Below are positions 1-6,023 of a stretch of DNA of 14,645 nucleotides, piece by piece. The stretch comes from an uncultured Candidatus Saccharibacteria bacterium (GTDB lineage: Bacteria > Patescibacteriota > Saccharimonadia > Saccharimonadales > Saccharimonadaceae), in the NCBI GenBank assembly GCA_915070155.1, contig CAJZFK010000008.1:1-14645 (forward strand). Reading direction: 5' to 3'. The translations under genes were made by a program, and so were the position numbers. The stretch's first letter is position 1; every line of letters starts with the position of its first letter. The notes beneath the pieces are model-generated. The model was given only the letters and a program-made list of their open reading frames with translations. It had not been told where the DNA came from and did no database searches.

Positions 1-1
1 T

Positions 2-55
2 CGTCACGATGCCGACAGGGTGGCGCGCGAATTGATGCGGATTTATTTTGCCTAA
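2..55 (+). CDS. 3' end of a gene entering from the left, function unknown
   Basis: An open frame runs from the left edge to a TAA at 53-55 and encodes RHDADRVARELMRIYFA. The fragment is too short to assign a family. It is judged real because the same 17 residues, again followed directly by a stop, occur at 728-781, and every nucleotide difference between the copies is synonymous. The stop overlaps a following ATG (TAATG), a typical arrangement for translational coupling. The start lies outside the window. Confidence 0.5.
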   Translation, partial: RHDADRVARELMRIYFA

Positions 56-177
56 TGGGCGGCAAAAACTTTTCAATTCTTGAGGTTAATCCGGTAGCCA
101 GGATTGATGCGTCGGATTATGGTATAGACGTGCCGTGTGCTATCATAAAATATGCGAAGGAGTTATGCGTTGAATGA
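55..177 (+). pseudogene. Short ATP-grasp-like C-terminal fragment (40 codons)
   Basis: The frame opens at an ATG overlapping the previous stop and ends at a TGA that overlaps the NUDIX start (ATGA). The peptide contains ILEVNP followed by GIDVPCAIIKYAKEL. This resembles the last strand and helix of ATP-grasp ligases, where the E-x-N residues bind magnesium. ATP-grasp enzymes are usually 250 residues or more, so this can only be a tail. It may be a decayed gene, or the end of the upstream frame after loss of one base: adding a T near 53-54 would fuse the two frames as YFALMGGKNF. No Shine-Dalgarno sequence precedes the ATG. The assignment rests on short motifs only, and a free-standing small protein remains possible. 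Confidence 0.35.
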
Positions 178-674
178 AAATTGACAATAGTTTTCCAACT
201 GTTTTTTGGGGCAAAGACAAGTCGACGAAAGCTCAATTTTGTCCGCGCGAAGAGATTTTCGATTCCTCGCTTGTGACATCGTGTATGGTTTGTGCAGTTC
301 ATGAAAATAAAATACTTCTGGCCAAGCCACCGCGTGGCTGGGGTTTGCCAGGTGGCCGTATGGAATTAGGAGAAACGCCAGAAGATTGTGCGCGGCGCGA
401 GGTGTATGAGGAAACATCCGTTGAACTAAATTCTCTAAAATTGATTGGTTCTTGGCATATTGAAAAGCTATTTCATTCTAAATATAACGGTAGATACCCT
501 GATAGGGCATATCAGCTGCTTTTTCTGGCTGATGTAAAACGAATAGATGATTTTGTAGCTTCGCACGAATCATCAGCCAGGGAGTTTGTAGAATTTGATA
601 AAGTACAAGACTATCATCATGATTTTGCTAATTTTGCTGAGATTATGAGATACATTAGGAAGTGTATAATATGA
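174..674 (+). CDS. NUDIX hydrolase
   Basis: The 166-residue protein is a single NUDIX domain, a family that hydrolyses nucleoside diphosphates linked to another group and often sanitises nucleotides or removes caps. The NUDIX box spans residues 61-83: G61, E67, R75-E76-V77, E79-E80, with the usual glycine near the end replaced by S82. The metal-binding REVYEE core is intact. A GWGLPGG loop precedes it, as in many members. Substrate cannot be told from the sequence. AAGGAG at 157-162 lies 11 nt before the ATG, which supports this start. The gene overlaps its upstream neighbour (ATGA at 174-177) and its downstream neighbour (ATGA at 671-674), so all three small frames would be co-translated. 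It sits between the two copies of a short coding repeat, which suggests a locally rearranged accessory patch. Confidence 0.88.
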   Translation: MKIDNSFPTVFWGKDKSTKAQFCPREEIFDSSLVTSCMVCAVHENKILLAKPPRGWGLPGGRMELGETPEDCARREVYEETSVELNSLKLIGSWHIEKLFHSKYNGRYPDRAYQLLFLADVKRIDDFVASHESSAREFVEFDKVQDYHHDFANFAEIMRYIRKCII

Positions 675-781
675 GTGAGCTAATTTTTATGAGACACGGT
701 AATCATATACCTGACAGCGATTTGATTCGTCACGACGCCGACAGAGTAGCGCGCGAGCTGATGCGGATTTATTTTGCGTAG
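671..781 (+). CDS. Small 36-residue ORF with RHG motif; repeat of the leftmost gene end
   Basis: The ATG overlaps the NUDIX stop and the frame runs to TAG at 779-781. The peptide starts MSELIFMRHGN, resembling the first strand and RHG catalytic loop of histidine phosphatases, a family usually of 150 residues or more. Its second half, RHDADRVARELMRIYFA, is identical to the protein end at 2-55. Seven nucleotide differences separate the copies (six codons plus the stop), all synonymous, which points to selection on the protein. It may be a true small protein, a phosphatase shortened by internal deletion, or a duplicated gene end. Homology to the first copy stops at the stop codon. Function is unknown. 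Confidence 0.4.
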   Translation: MSELIFMRHGNHIPDSDLIRHDADRVARELMRIYFA

Positions 782-791
782 ATTCCAGGGC

Positions 792-820
792 TTGATAATT
801 TCCCATTACTATGATATAAT
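792..820 (+). promoter_or_regulatory. Sigma70-type promoter of the RelA/SpoT-like gene
   Basis: TTGATA at 792-797 and a perfect TATAAT at 815-820 are separated by 17 nt. Transcription should begin near 827-828, only two or three bases before the GTG start at 830, so the mRNA would be essentially leaderless. Confidence 0.65.
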
Positions 821-829
821 GCAAGGGTT

Positions 830-2473
830 GTGTCAAGTGAAAATTATATTTTGAACGAAAAAGAGATTATACCCGCAGAAGAGGTTTTTCATGAGTCATG
901 CCGTAAGGTATTAGACTGCTATATTAGTTGCACTGAAGGCGAGCGCGAAGATTTTAAGGATCATGCTTACCGAGTGTATAAGATCGTAAAAGCATATACG
1001 AGTGATGATTTACCGCCAGAGGCAGCTTCGTTGTCATTGGTTCACGACGTTGCTGATAGGATGTTTAATAAAAAGAGTACAAAATATAACGATGCGTGGG
1101 CTAGGAACGCTACAGATGCACTTTATGAGTTTATGGATGATGAGAATATTAGCCATGATCAGTTGAAATACTCCGCATGCTTACTAGCCGATATGGTTGA
1201 AATTGAGCAAAACGCGGCGCATCATCGTAAGTTAATGGCTAAAATCGCCGAAGAAGAGTCTAACGATGATTATCGAGAGGCATACTCTCTGATCGCTGAG
1301 AGGTACATGGGCAAAGTATCTCCAGACCAATGGAGGGTTGCTCAGCCATTGTTAGATCTTGACCATATGAGAATGGGAATGGATAAGGTTAATATCGAGG
1401 CGTTTATAATAAAAGGTGCCGAGATAATGGATAATTTGCAGTATCCGTCGTCAAAGAGAGAATCTGCAGTTTTACAGGATGTGTTGGAAGCTGAGTCATT
1501 CTATGCTCCAATTCTTGAGGCGATGGGATATGAGGCTTTTGCTGCAGAACTACGTAGTGTGGCTAAAGTAAGACGACTAATTGGTCAAGGTAAGGAAGAC
1601 CTTGTTAAAAGTGCTAAAGAGATACAAGACAGGGTTCTACAGGTCGGCATGGACAAAATTGCAGACAAGATATTTGGTGTGAATGACGGTACTATCAATT
1701 ACGCTATTCGTAAAGATGAGGATTCCGGCGAATATTCTACTCACATGGGGGAATTTGCGGCTGATACCAAATATGGCAATATGGTTGCTGGAAACTGGCG
1801 TATTAAAACTGTAGGATCGCTTGCGGATAAACTTAAGGGCGGTGACGGGATTATGGATATTGTCGGTATGATGGTGATATCTAGAGATCGTGAAACGACA
1901 GCTTGTGATTTTGCGCATTTTATTGCTGATAGGTTGAAGGAGTTTAGACCAGTATGTGCTCGGAGTAAAAACAGACCTGTATATATCCAGGGAACTAAAG
2001 AATATGTTGATGCTGTGGAGCAGAATCTTCGCGAATTGGGCGTTGGTTCGGATGAGTATTTGGTAAAAATTGATACCGATGAAAAGTGCGAACAACGAGG
2101 ATATTCTATCTATGAAATATCTAAAGTAACATTTGCTGTGGATATTGATGATGTTGAGGTCCCAGTTGAAATACAGTTTATTACAAAAGACGAGCGACGT
2201 CGCGCGCGTACGGGTGAAGTATCCCATATTGCTTATAAATATCTACAGTCTCAGGGTTTTGGCAAAGATAACCTAGAGAAAGAGACGACTCGTCAACGTG
2301 TCGAGAGAATGAAAATAGTCAGTCTTGCGAAAGAGGTCTTGGGGGATTTACACAAGCGACGCTACGATATGATAAATAGTAAGATTACGGGTAAACTTGG
2401 TATTAATCCGAAGTCTCTGTCTAGTGAAGATAAGTTTATTGAGAGACTGATTGACCTACGGGCTGACAATTAA
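830..2473 (+). CDS. Divergent RelA/SpoT-like (p)ppGpp synthetase/hydrolase homologue
   Basis: The 547-residue protein follows the domain order of RSH stringent-response enzymes. An HD hydrolase-like part has H45, the H72-D73 pair in LVHDVADR, and IIKGAEIMDNL (residues 193-203), which matches the K-x-A-x-x-x-x-N signature of the hydrolase half. A synthetase-like part has R324-x-K326 with KTVGSLADK, D343 in IMDIVG, RGY (423-425) at the position of the substrate-binding tyrosine, E448 in VEIQ, and H466 before AYK. The usual HDxxED motif is changed (HDVADR), so hydrolase activity is doubtful. Synthetase landmarks are better kept, though the GYxSxH histidine is missing. TGS and ACT regulatory domains are absent, making it shorter than bifunctional Rel (700 residues or more). 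GTG is chosen as start because it directly follows a strong promoter; no proper SD is present. Family assignment is from motifs only. Confidence 0.62.
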   Translation: MSSENYILNEKEIIPAEEVFHESCRKVLDCYISCTEGEREDFKDHAYRVYKIVKAYTSDDLPPEAASLSLVHDVADRMFNKKSTKYNDAWARNATDALYEFMDDENISHDQLKYSACLLADMVEIEQNAAHHRKLMAKIAEEESNDDYREAYSLIAERYMGKVSPDQWRVAQPLLDLDHMRMGMDKVNIEAFIIKGAEIMDNLQYPSSKRESAVLQDVLEAESFYAPILEAMGYEAFAAELRSVAKVRRLIGQGKEDLVKSAKEIQDRVLQVGMDKIADKIFGVNDGTINYAIRKDEDSGEYSTHMGEFAADTKYGNMVAGNWRIKTVGSLADKLKGGDGIMDIVGMMVISRDRETTACDFAHFIADRLKEFRPVCARSKNRPVYIQGTKEYVDAVEQNLRELGVGSDEYLVKIDTDEKCEQRGYSIYEISKVTFAVDIDDVEVPVEIQFITKDERRRARTGEVSHIAYKYLQSQGFGKDNLEKETTRQRVERMKIVSLAKEVLGDLHKRRYDMINSKITGKLGINPKSLSSEDKFIERLIDLRADN

Positions 2474-2493
2474 TGACTTGCGCGTGATATAAT
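2463..2493 (+). promoter_or_regulatory. Promoter of rnhA, near-leaderless
   Basis: A perfect TATAAT at 2488-2493 ends seven bases before the ATG at 2501. CTGACA at 2463-2468 is a plausible -35 box with a long 19-nt spacer and lies inside the end of the preceding gene. No Shine-Dalgarno sequence is present. Confidence 0.45.
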
Positions 2494-2500
2494 CATACTA

Positions 2501-2926
2501 ATGACAACTTACTACACTGACGGCTCTGCTTCGCCAAATCCCGGTCCAGGCGGCTTCGCGGTTATTCGTGATCTTCAACCTTATATTTTGGGGTCAGAAG
2601 ATGGCGATACGACGAATATTCGCATGGAAGGTAAAGCCTTAATTGCGGCATTGAAAGATGCTGACGGTGCGCCGTGTGTGATTTATTCTGATAGCGAGTT
2701 TTGGATTAATGTTGTTACCAAATGGGCGCCGGGCTGGGAAAAGCGCGGCTGGACAAAAAAGGGCGGCGATATTAAAAATCTGGATATTGTACGCGAATTG
2801 TACGAATTATATTCAAACTCTCAGGCGGATTTGCGTTGGGTGCGTGGCCATGAAGGCGATGAAGGGAATGAACTGGCGGATGAGTGGGCTAATCGAGCAC
2901 GTGAAGGCGAAAGATTGACGAAATAA
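2501..2926 (+). CDS. rnhA: Ribonuclease HI
   Basis: The 141-residue protein is a compact RNase H fold that cuts the RNA strand of RNA:DNA hybrids, for example at R-loops and Okazaki primers. The catalytic acids are visible in order: D7 in YTDGS, E43 in RMEGKAL, D64 in YSDSE and D127 in GNELADEWA. H117 in WVRGHEG is at the flexible catalytic histidine position. A basic, tryptophan-rich stretch around residues 74-88 corresponds to the substrate-binding handle. Length is normal for bacterial RNase HI. It has its own promoter with a start codon seven bases from the -10 box and lies 27 nt after the RelA/SpoT-like gene. The DUF4868 gene follows 39 nt later. Confidence 0.92.
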   Translation: MTTYYTDGSASPNPGPGGFAVIRDLQPYILGSEDGDTTNIRMEGKALIAALKDADGAPCVIYSDSEFWINVVTKWAPGWEKRGWTKKGGDIKNLDIVRELYELYSNSQADLRWVRGHEGDEGNELADEWANRAREGERLTK

Positions 2927-2953
2927 CAGCTAGCGACATCTGATAAAAATTGC

Positions 2954-2959
2954 TATACT
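2954..2959 (+). promoter_or_regulatory. -10 box of the DUF4868-helicase unit
   Basis: TATACT ends six bases before the ATG at 2966, so the predicted transcription start falls on or beside the start codon. No SD and no convincing -35 box is visible; GCGACA at 2933-2938 is the nearest match, with a short 15-nt spacer. Confidence 0.4.
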
Positions 2960-2965
2960 AGAAAA

Positions 2966-3943
2966 ATGGAAGAAGTGAGGGAAACGACTGATATTTTTTT
3001 GTGGGCAAATCAAAACGACGCAAAAAAGAATGATTTACAGATAGAGCTGTTCTTATTTAGCAAAAATTATACGCCGTATTTTATGCCGATAAAAGGTGAT
3101 GTTGAGCAACAGCTTAGGCCGTTGTTCTTGTTTGATTATATCAATCAGGTCAATTTGGGTGCGGGTACTGGACTGAGTGTTCGCGATTATGAATTGAGTG
3201 AATCAGAAGATAATGTTCTGTTGAGGACTGATTTGGAAAAGGTTGGGCGAGCTGAAACGCTGATTCATTTGATTGAACATGAGCGTCACGACATCGTGGA
3301 GTTTTCGGAAACTGAGCACGAGTTTAAGCGAATGAAGGGAATTGTGGCACGATTTACCGATCCGAATAATCCTGACGCGACATTCTACACGGTTAAGCTA
3401 ATCCAGCAAGGTCAGACGCTAAAGAGCGCGTTGGCTTGGGAGTTTTCTGATGGCAAATTTGGTTCATTTAATGCGGAAATTGGCTTTAAGGTTCCAGATG
3501 ATAATCAAGTTTTGATTGTCGGTAAAGATATTTTTGCGTTTAATCCTGGAAAATTTGAGCGAATGTTTGGCTATGAATATAAAAAGCAGGTGATTGCTGA
3601 TAAAAAAGTAGCGGAAATTGAGAAGGAATATAAGCTAAGTTTTCCGGAGGGAATGGATCTTAATGCGTTGGTGAAGGAGCGCAAAAAGACGATTAATAAA
3701 TTGCAGAAATTGGAAATCGGTGTGGTTAAACAGGAAGATGTTCTGGACTATGCTGATGAGATGCAATTGGAATTGATGAGCGATGATAACGGCGCGATTA
3801 TTATCATGGACGGCAATGATTTGGATATGTTCGTAAATCTCATTAACGAGGATTATATCGAGAGTAAAATCACGGGCAAGCGTTACGAAATTAAGTCGAA
3901 GAAGCTGCTCGGCGAGCCAGAAGGCGAACCGCCACGGGGCTAA
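2966..3943 (+). CDS. DUF4868 (KwaB-like) protein
   Basis: This 325-residue soluble protein has no signal peptide or membrane segment. The region from about 185 to the C-terminus resembles DUF4868. It has a hydrophobic strand and NPGKFERMFGYEYKK near 194-208, a long charged helical stretch with KERKKTINKLQKL, and a C-terminal pattern of an acidic hydrophobic strand, LINEDYIESKITGKRYE and a lysine pair. DUF4868 is the fold of KwaB, the cytosolic DNA-associated component of the Kiwa anti-phage system, whose membrane partner KwaA is not seen here. The stop codon is one base away from the start of a Pif1-family helicase, which strongly suggests a joint function. I infer a nucleic-acid role, in defence or genome maintenance. 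The family call is from remembered pattern, not a search. Confidence 0.55.
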   Translation: MEEVRETTDIFLWANQNDAKKNDLQIELFLFSKNYTPYFMPIKGDVEQQLRPLFLFDYINQVNLGAGTGLSVRDYELSESEDNVLLRTDLEKVGRAETLIHLIEHERHDIVEFSETEHEFKRMKGIVARFTDPNNPDATFYTVKLIQQGQTLKSALAWEFSDGKFGSFNAEIGFKVPDDNQVLIVGKDIFAFNPGKFERMFGYEYKKQVIADKKVAEIEKEYKLSFPEGMDLNALVKERKKTINKLQKLEIGVVKQEDVLDYADEMQLELMSDDNGAIIIMDGNDLDMFVNLINEDYIESKITGKRYEIKSKKLLGEPEGEPPRG

Positions 3944-3944
3944 A

Positions 3945-5219
3945 ATGGATCAAGAATTAGCGCTGGCTATTCTGCTGAGCGGTCGGTCGGCGTTGCTGAC
4001 TGGCGCGGCTGGAACTGGCAAAACTCACCTGTTGAATACTTTTATTGCGCAGGCACGAAAACGGGGTAAAAAGGTGTCGGTAACAGCGACAACTGGTCTG
4101 GCGGCGACGCATCTTGGGGGCAATACGATTCACAGCTGGAGTGGCATTGGCGTAAGTGATCATTTGCCGAACAATTTTTTTGAACGATTGTCAAAAACGC
4201 GGCGTGATGTGATTTCTAAAACCGACGTGTTGATTATTGACGAGATTTCAATGCTTCACGATTTTCGGCTGGATATGATTGATAAAGTTTTAAGAACCGT
4301 CAGGGAAAATGATCAGCCGTTTGGTGGTATTCAGTTGGTGATGAGTGGCGATTTTTTTCAATTGCCGCCAGTGAATCGCCCGAACGAGCGGGGCGGCGGA
4401 TTTGTGGTTTATTCTGATGCTTGGCAAGAACTTCAGCCGGCGGTTTTATATTTGGAGCGACAATATCGTCAGAATGATGAGCAGCTTTTGGAGATTTTGA
4501 CCGCTCTAAGAGCTGGCGATGTTAGGCGACGTCATGTCGAGGCGTTGCTGGCGCGCACGGAAATTGAGCCGCCAGATGGTGATATCACAGAACTACACAC
4601 TGTAAACGTTGATGTCGATGATATCAATATTCAAAAATTGGCGGAATTGCCAGGAGAAGAACGTTCGTATCAACAGACGACGACGGGCTCGAAAATTTAT
4701 GTAGAGAATCTGCAAAGGTCGGTTCTGGCGCCAGAAAATTTGGTGATTAAGCTGGGTGCGTTGGTGATGGCGGTTAAAAATTCGCCGCAAAAATTATATG
4801 CCAATGGAAGTATCGGCACGGTCGTGGATTTTGAGCCTCTGACGGAATATCCGGTTGTTGAGTTTCGGGACGGTCGTCGGGTGACGATGGTGCCGGATGT
4901 CTGGGAATTGCGGGACGGAGAGCGTAAACGAGCGAGTATTTCTCAGGTTCCGCTGCGTTTGGCGTGGGCTATAACGGTTCACAAAAGTCAGGGAATGACG
5001 CTGGATGCGGCTAAGATTGATCTGAGGAAGGCGTTTGTCGAAGGTATGGGTTATGTAGCTTTGAGTCGCGTGCGAGATCTGGACAATTTATATCTATACG
5101 GAATTAACCGTAGGGCGCTGGAAGTTTCTCCTGACGCGCTGGCAATTGACGAGGTTTTGAGACAGACAAGTAGGGAGTCTGTTGAGAGATATAGAGGTGT
5201 GGTCTTTAGATCTTATTAG
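3945..5219 (+). CDS. Pif1/RecD2-like superfamily 1B DNA helicase
   Basis: The 424-residue protein carries the full set of SF1B helicase motifs. These are Walker A GAAGTGKT (20-27), motif Ia TATTGLAA with TIHSWSGIG (48-69), Walker B IIDEISML (97-104), motif III SGDFFQLPP (134-142), ERQYRQ (171-176), an SH3-like insertion region around 268-325, HKSQGMTLD (346-354) and the arginine-finger motif VALSRV (371-376). Pif1 and Dda-like helicases move 5' to 3' and resolve G-quadruplexes, R-loops and blocked forks. There is no extra N- or C-terminal domain, so this is a minimal core enzyme. The start at 3945 lies one base after the DUF4868 stop, implying coupled translation. A promoter and terminator hairpin follow within 125 nt. 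Confidence 0.9.
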   Translation: MDQELALAILLSGRSALLTGAAGTGKTHLLNTFIAQARKRGKKVSVTATTGLAATHLGGNTIHSWSGIGVSDHLPNNFFERLSKTRRDVISKTDVLIIDEISMLHDFRLDMIDKVLRTVRENDQPFGGIQLVMSGDFFQLPPVNRPNERGGGFVVYSDAWQELQPAVLYLERQYRQNDEQLLEILTALRAGDVRRRHVEALLARTEIEPPDGDITELHTVNVDVDDINIQKLAELPGEERSYQQTTTGSKIYVENLQRSVLAPENLVIKLGALVMAVKNSPQKLYANGSIGTVVDFEPLTEYPVVEFRDGRRVTMVPDVWELRDGERKRASISQVPLRLAWAITVHKSQGMTLDAAKIDLRKAFVEGMGYVALSRVRDLDNLYLYGINRRALEVSPDALAIDEVLRQTSRESVERYRGVVFRSY

Positions 5220-5254
5220 TAGTTTATTGAATAGAGTGCTGGAGTTTATCGCTA

Positions 5255-5283
5255 TTGATTTATTGAGGATTATTTACTATACT
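5255..5283 (+). promoter_or_regulatory. Promoter of a putative small RNA
   Basis: TTGATT at 5255-5260 and TATACT at 5278-5283 are 17 nt apart, as good as the best promoters in the window. The predicted start near 5290 is the first base of a terminator hairpin; no start codon or SD lies between them. Confidence 0.5.
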
Positions 5284-5289
5284 GACGCT

Positions 5290-5343
5290 AAGAACCACCG
5301 GAACTAAATCGCCTTACTTGAGCGGTTCGCCGGTGTTCTTTTT
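5290..5343 (+). terminator. Intrinsic terminator hairpin, possibly a ~54-nt small RNA
   Basis: The left arm 5290-5304 pairs with 5325-5340 through a stem with a bulged C5296 and a small bulge at 5328-5330. Within the loop, CGC (5310-5312) can pair with GCG (5322-5324), leaving a nine-base apical loop. T5339-T5343 forms the U-tract. The simplest role is termination of the DUF4868-helicase unit, whose stop is 70 nt upstream. Because a promoter points at its first base, the hairpin may also be an independent short RNA. Confidence 0.7.
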
Positions 5344-5532
5344 ATGTCGTTAAAAGCGTATATTAGTTTATCTTTCAGCTGTAGATTGGTCTGAAATAAC
5401 TTTAAGTGCTAATCTATTGTCCAAAACTACTAAATAGCGTAGACTTACACCAACCCAACACTAGGCTTTTCCACAAAAATGTGGAAAAGTTTTTATTTGA
5501 CGTAAAAATGGGTAAAAAGTCATAAAAAGGGC
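5344..5532 (+). other. Intergenic stretch upstream of mraZ, with terminator-like palindrome
   Basis: No reading frame with a credible start is seen. A weak inverted repeat (TAGATT 5383-5388, AATCTA 5411-5416) is present. From 5466 the palindrome described separately begins. No tRNA or other known RNA was recognised. Confidence 0.5.
5466..5494 (+). terminator. Perfect 10-bp palindrome with T-tract
   Basis: CTTTTCCACA (5466-5475) and TGTGGAAAAG (5480-5489) form a perfect stem around an AAAA loop and are followed by TTTTT (5490-5494). This fits a weak intrinsic terminator insulating mraZ. Each arm also contains TTTTCCACA, which matches the relaxed DnaA-box consensus TTWTNCACA, so a protein-binding role is possible. 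Confidence 0.55.
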
Positions 5533-5576
5533 TTGCAAGTGGGTAGCTGTGGGTAGTATAGTGTAGTCAGTGGAAC
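5533..5576 (+). promoter_or_regulatory. mraZ promoter overlapped by a probable MraZ operator
   Basis: TTGCAA (5533-5538) and TATAGT (5557-5562) are 18 nt apart. GTGGGTAG occurs at 5539-5546 and again exactly 10 bp later at 5549-5556, with degenerate copies AGTGTAG (5560-5566) and GTGGA (5570-5574). MraZ is known to bind tandem TGGGN or GTGKG repeats with a 10-bp period upstream of its own gene. Occupancy here would cover the promoter and repress it. Confidence 0.6.
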
Positions 5577-5654
5577 GAAAGTTGATGGAAAATCACCAAC
5601 AAAAACAAACATCCACTACAAAAAACAACTAATCTACCACGAAGGAAGGACGAC

Positions 5655-6023
5655 GTGCAGACAGATTACTTTGAGCGTAAGTTGGACGATAAGCGACGCT
5701 TGACGATTCCAGCTGAACTCAGGGCAGAATTTGCATCAGGCGTCGTACTAACTCGCGGGTTTGGCAAATATCTCCACTTATATCCACAGCAAATCTGGGA
5801 TCGGGAAGTGGAAAGCGCTCTAACAGGGAGTATTCTGGACGAGCGAGTTGCTGACCTTAACGTTAAATTCCGACGAGGTAAAACCGCATCGGAGCTCGAC
5901 CAAAAACAAGGACGAGTGACGATTGAGCAGCATTTGCTCGACTACGCTGGAATTGACAGAGAAGTCGTTGCTGTGCGAGCAGGGGAATATTTTCGGCTAA
6001 TAGCGGCCGAGAATGCGGAATAG
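5655..6023 (+). CDS. mraZ: Transcriptional regulator MraZ
   Basis: The 122-residue protein has the two tandem SpoVT/AbrB-like half-domains of MraZ, which assembles into rings and binds repeats upstream of the dcw operon. The first half (about 4-48) has DDKRRLTIPAELR, where the usual K-G-R glycine is replaced by arginine. The second half (about 80-116) has KQGRVTIEQHLLDYAGI followed by the strand REVVAVRAGEYFRL. GTG is the start: GGAAGGA at 5644-5650 is four bases upstream. The C-terminus ends ten residues or so after the second domain and is somewhat short. It opens the dcw cluster, and its promoter carries matching 10-bp repeats, so autoregulation is expected. Unlike standard dcw operons, rsmH lies 292 nt downstream with its own -10 box. 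Confidence 0.92.
   Translation: MQTDYFERKLDDKRRLTIPAELRAEFASGVVLTRGFGKYLHLYPQQIWDREVESALTGSILDERVADLNVKFRRGKTASELDQKQGRVTIEQHLLDYAGIDREVVAVRAGEYFRLIAAENAE

Noticed and set aside
665..670. TATAAT directly before the ATG of the 36-codon ORF as its promoter
   Set aside because: No spacing remains for transcription to start upstream of the ATG, and no -35 box is present at 16-18 nt.
1637..2227. Long minus-strand open frame (196 codons) opposite the RelA/SpoT-like gene
   Set aside because: It lies wholly within a well-supported gene on the other strand, has a low-complexity composition and no recognisable motif; the same holds for the minus-strand frames at 7919-8320, 8456-8833 and 9278-9793.
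5344..5465. Possible tRNA or second small RNA with promoter TTGGTC-N18-TAATCT
   Set aside because: No cloverleaf or T-loop sequence is found and both promoter boxes are weak.
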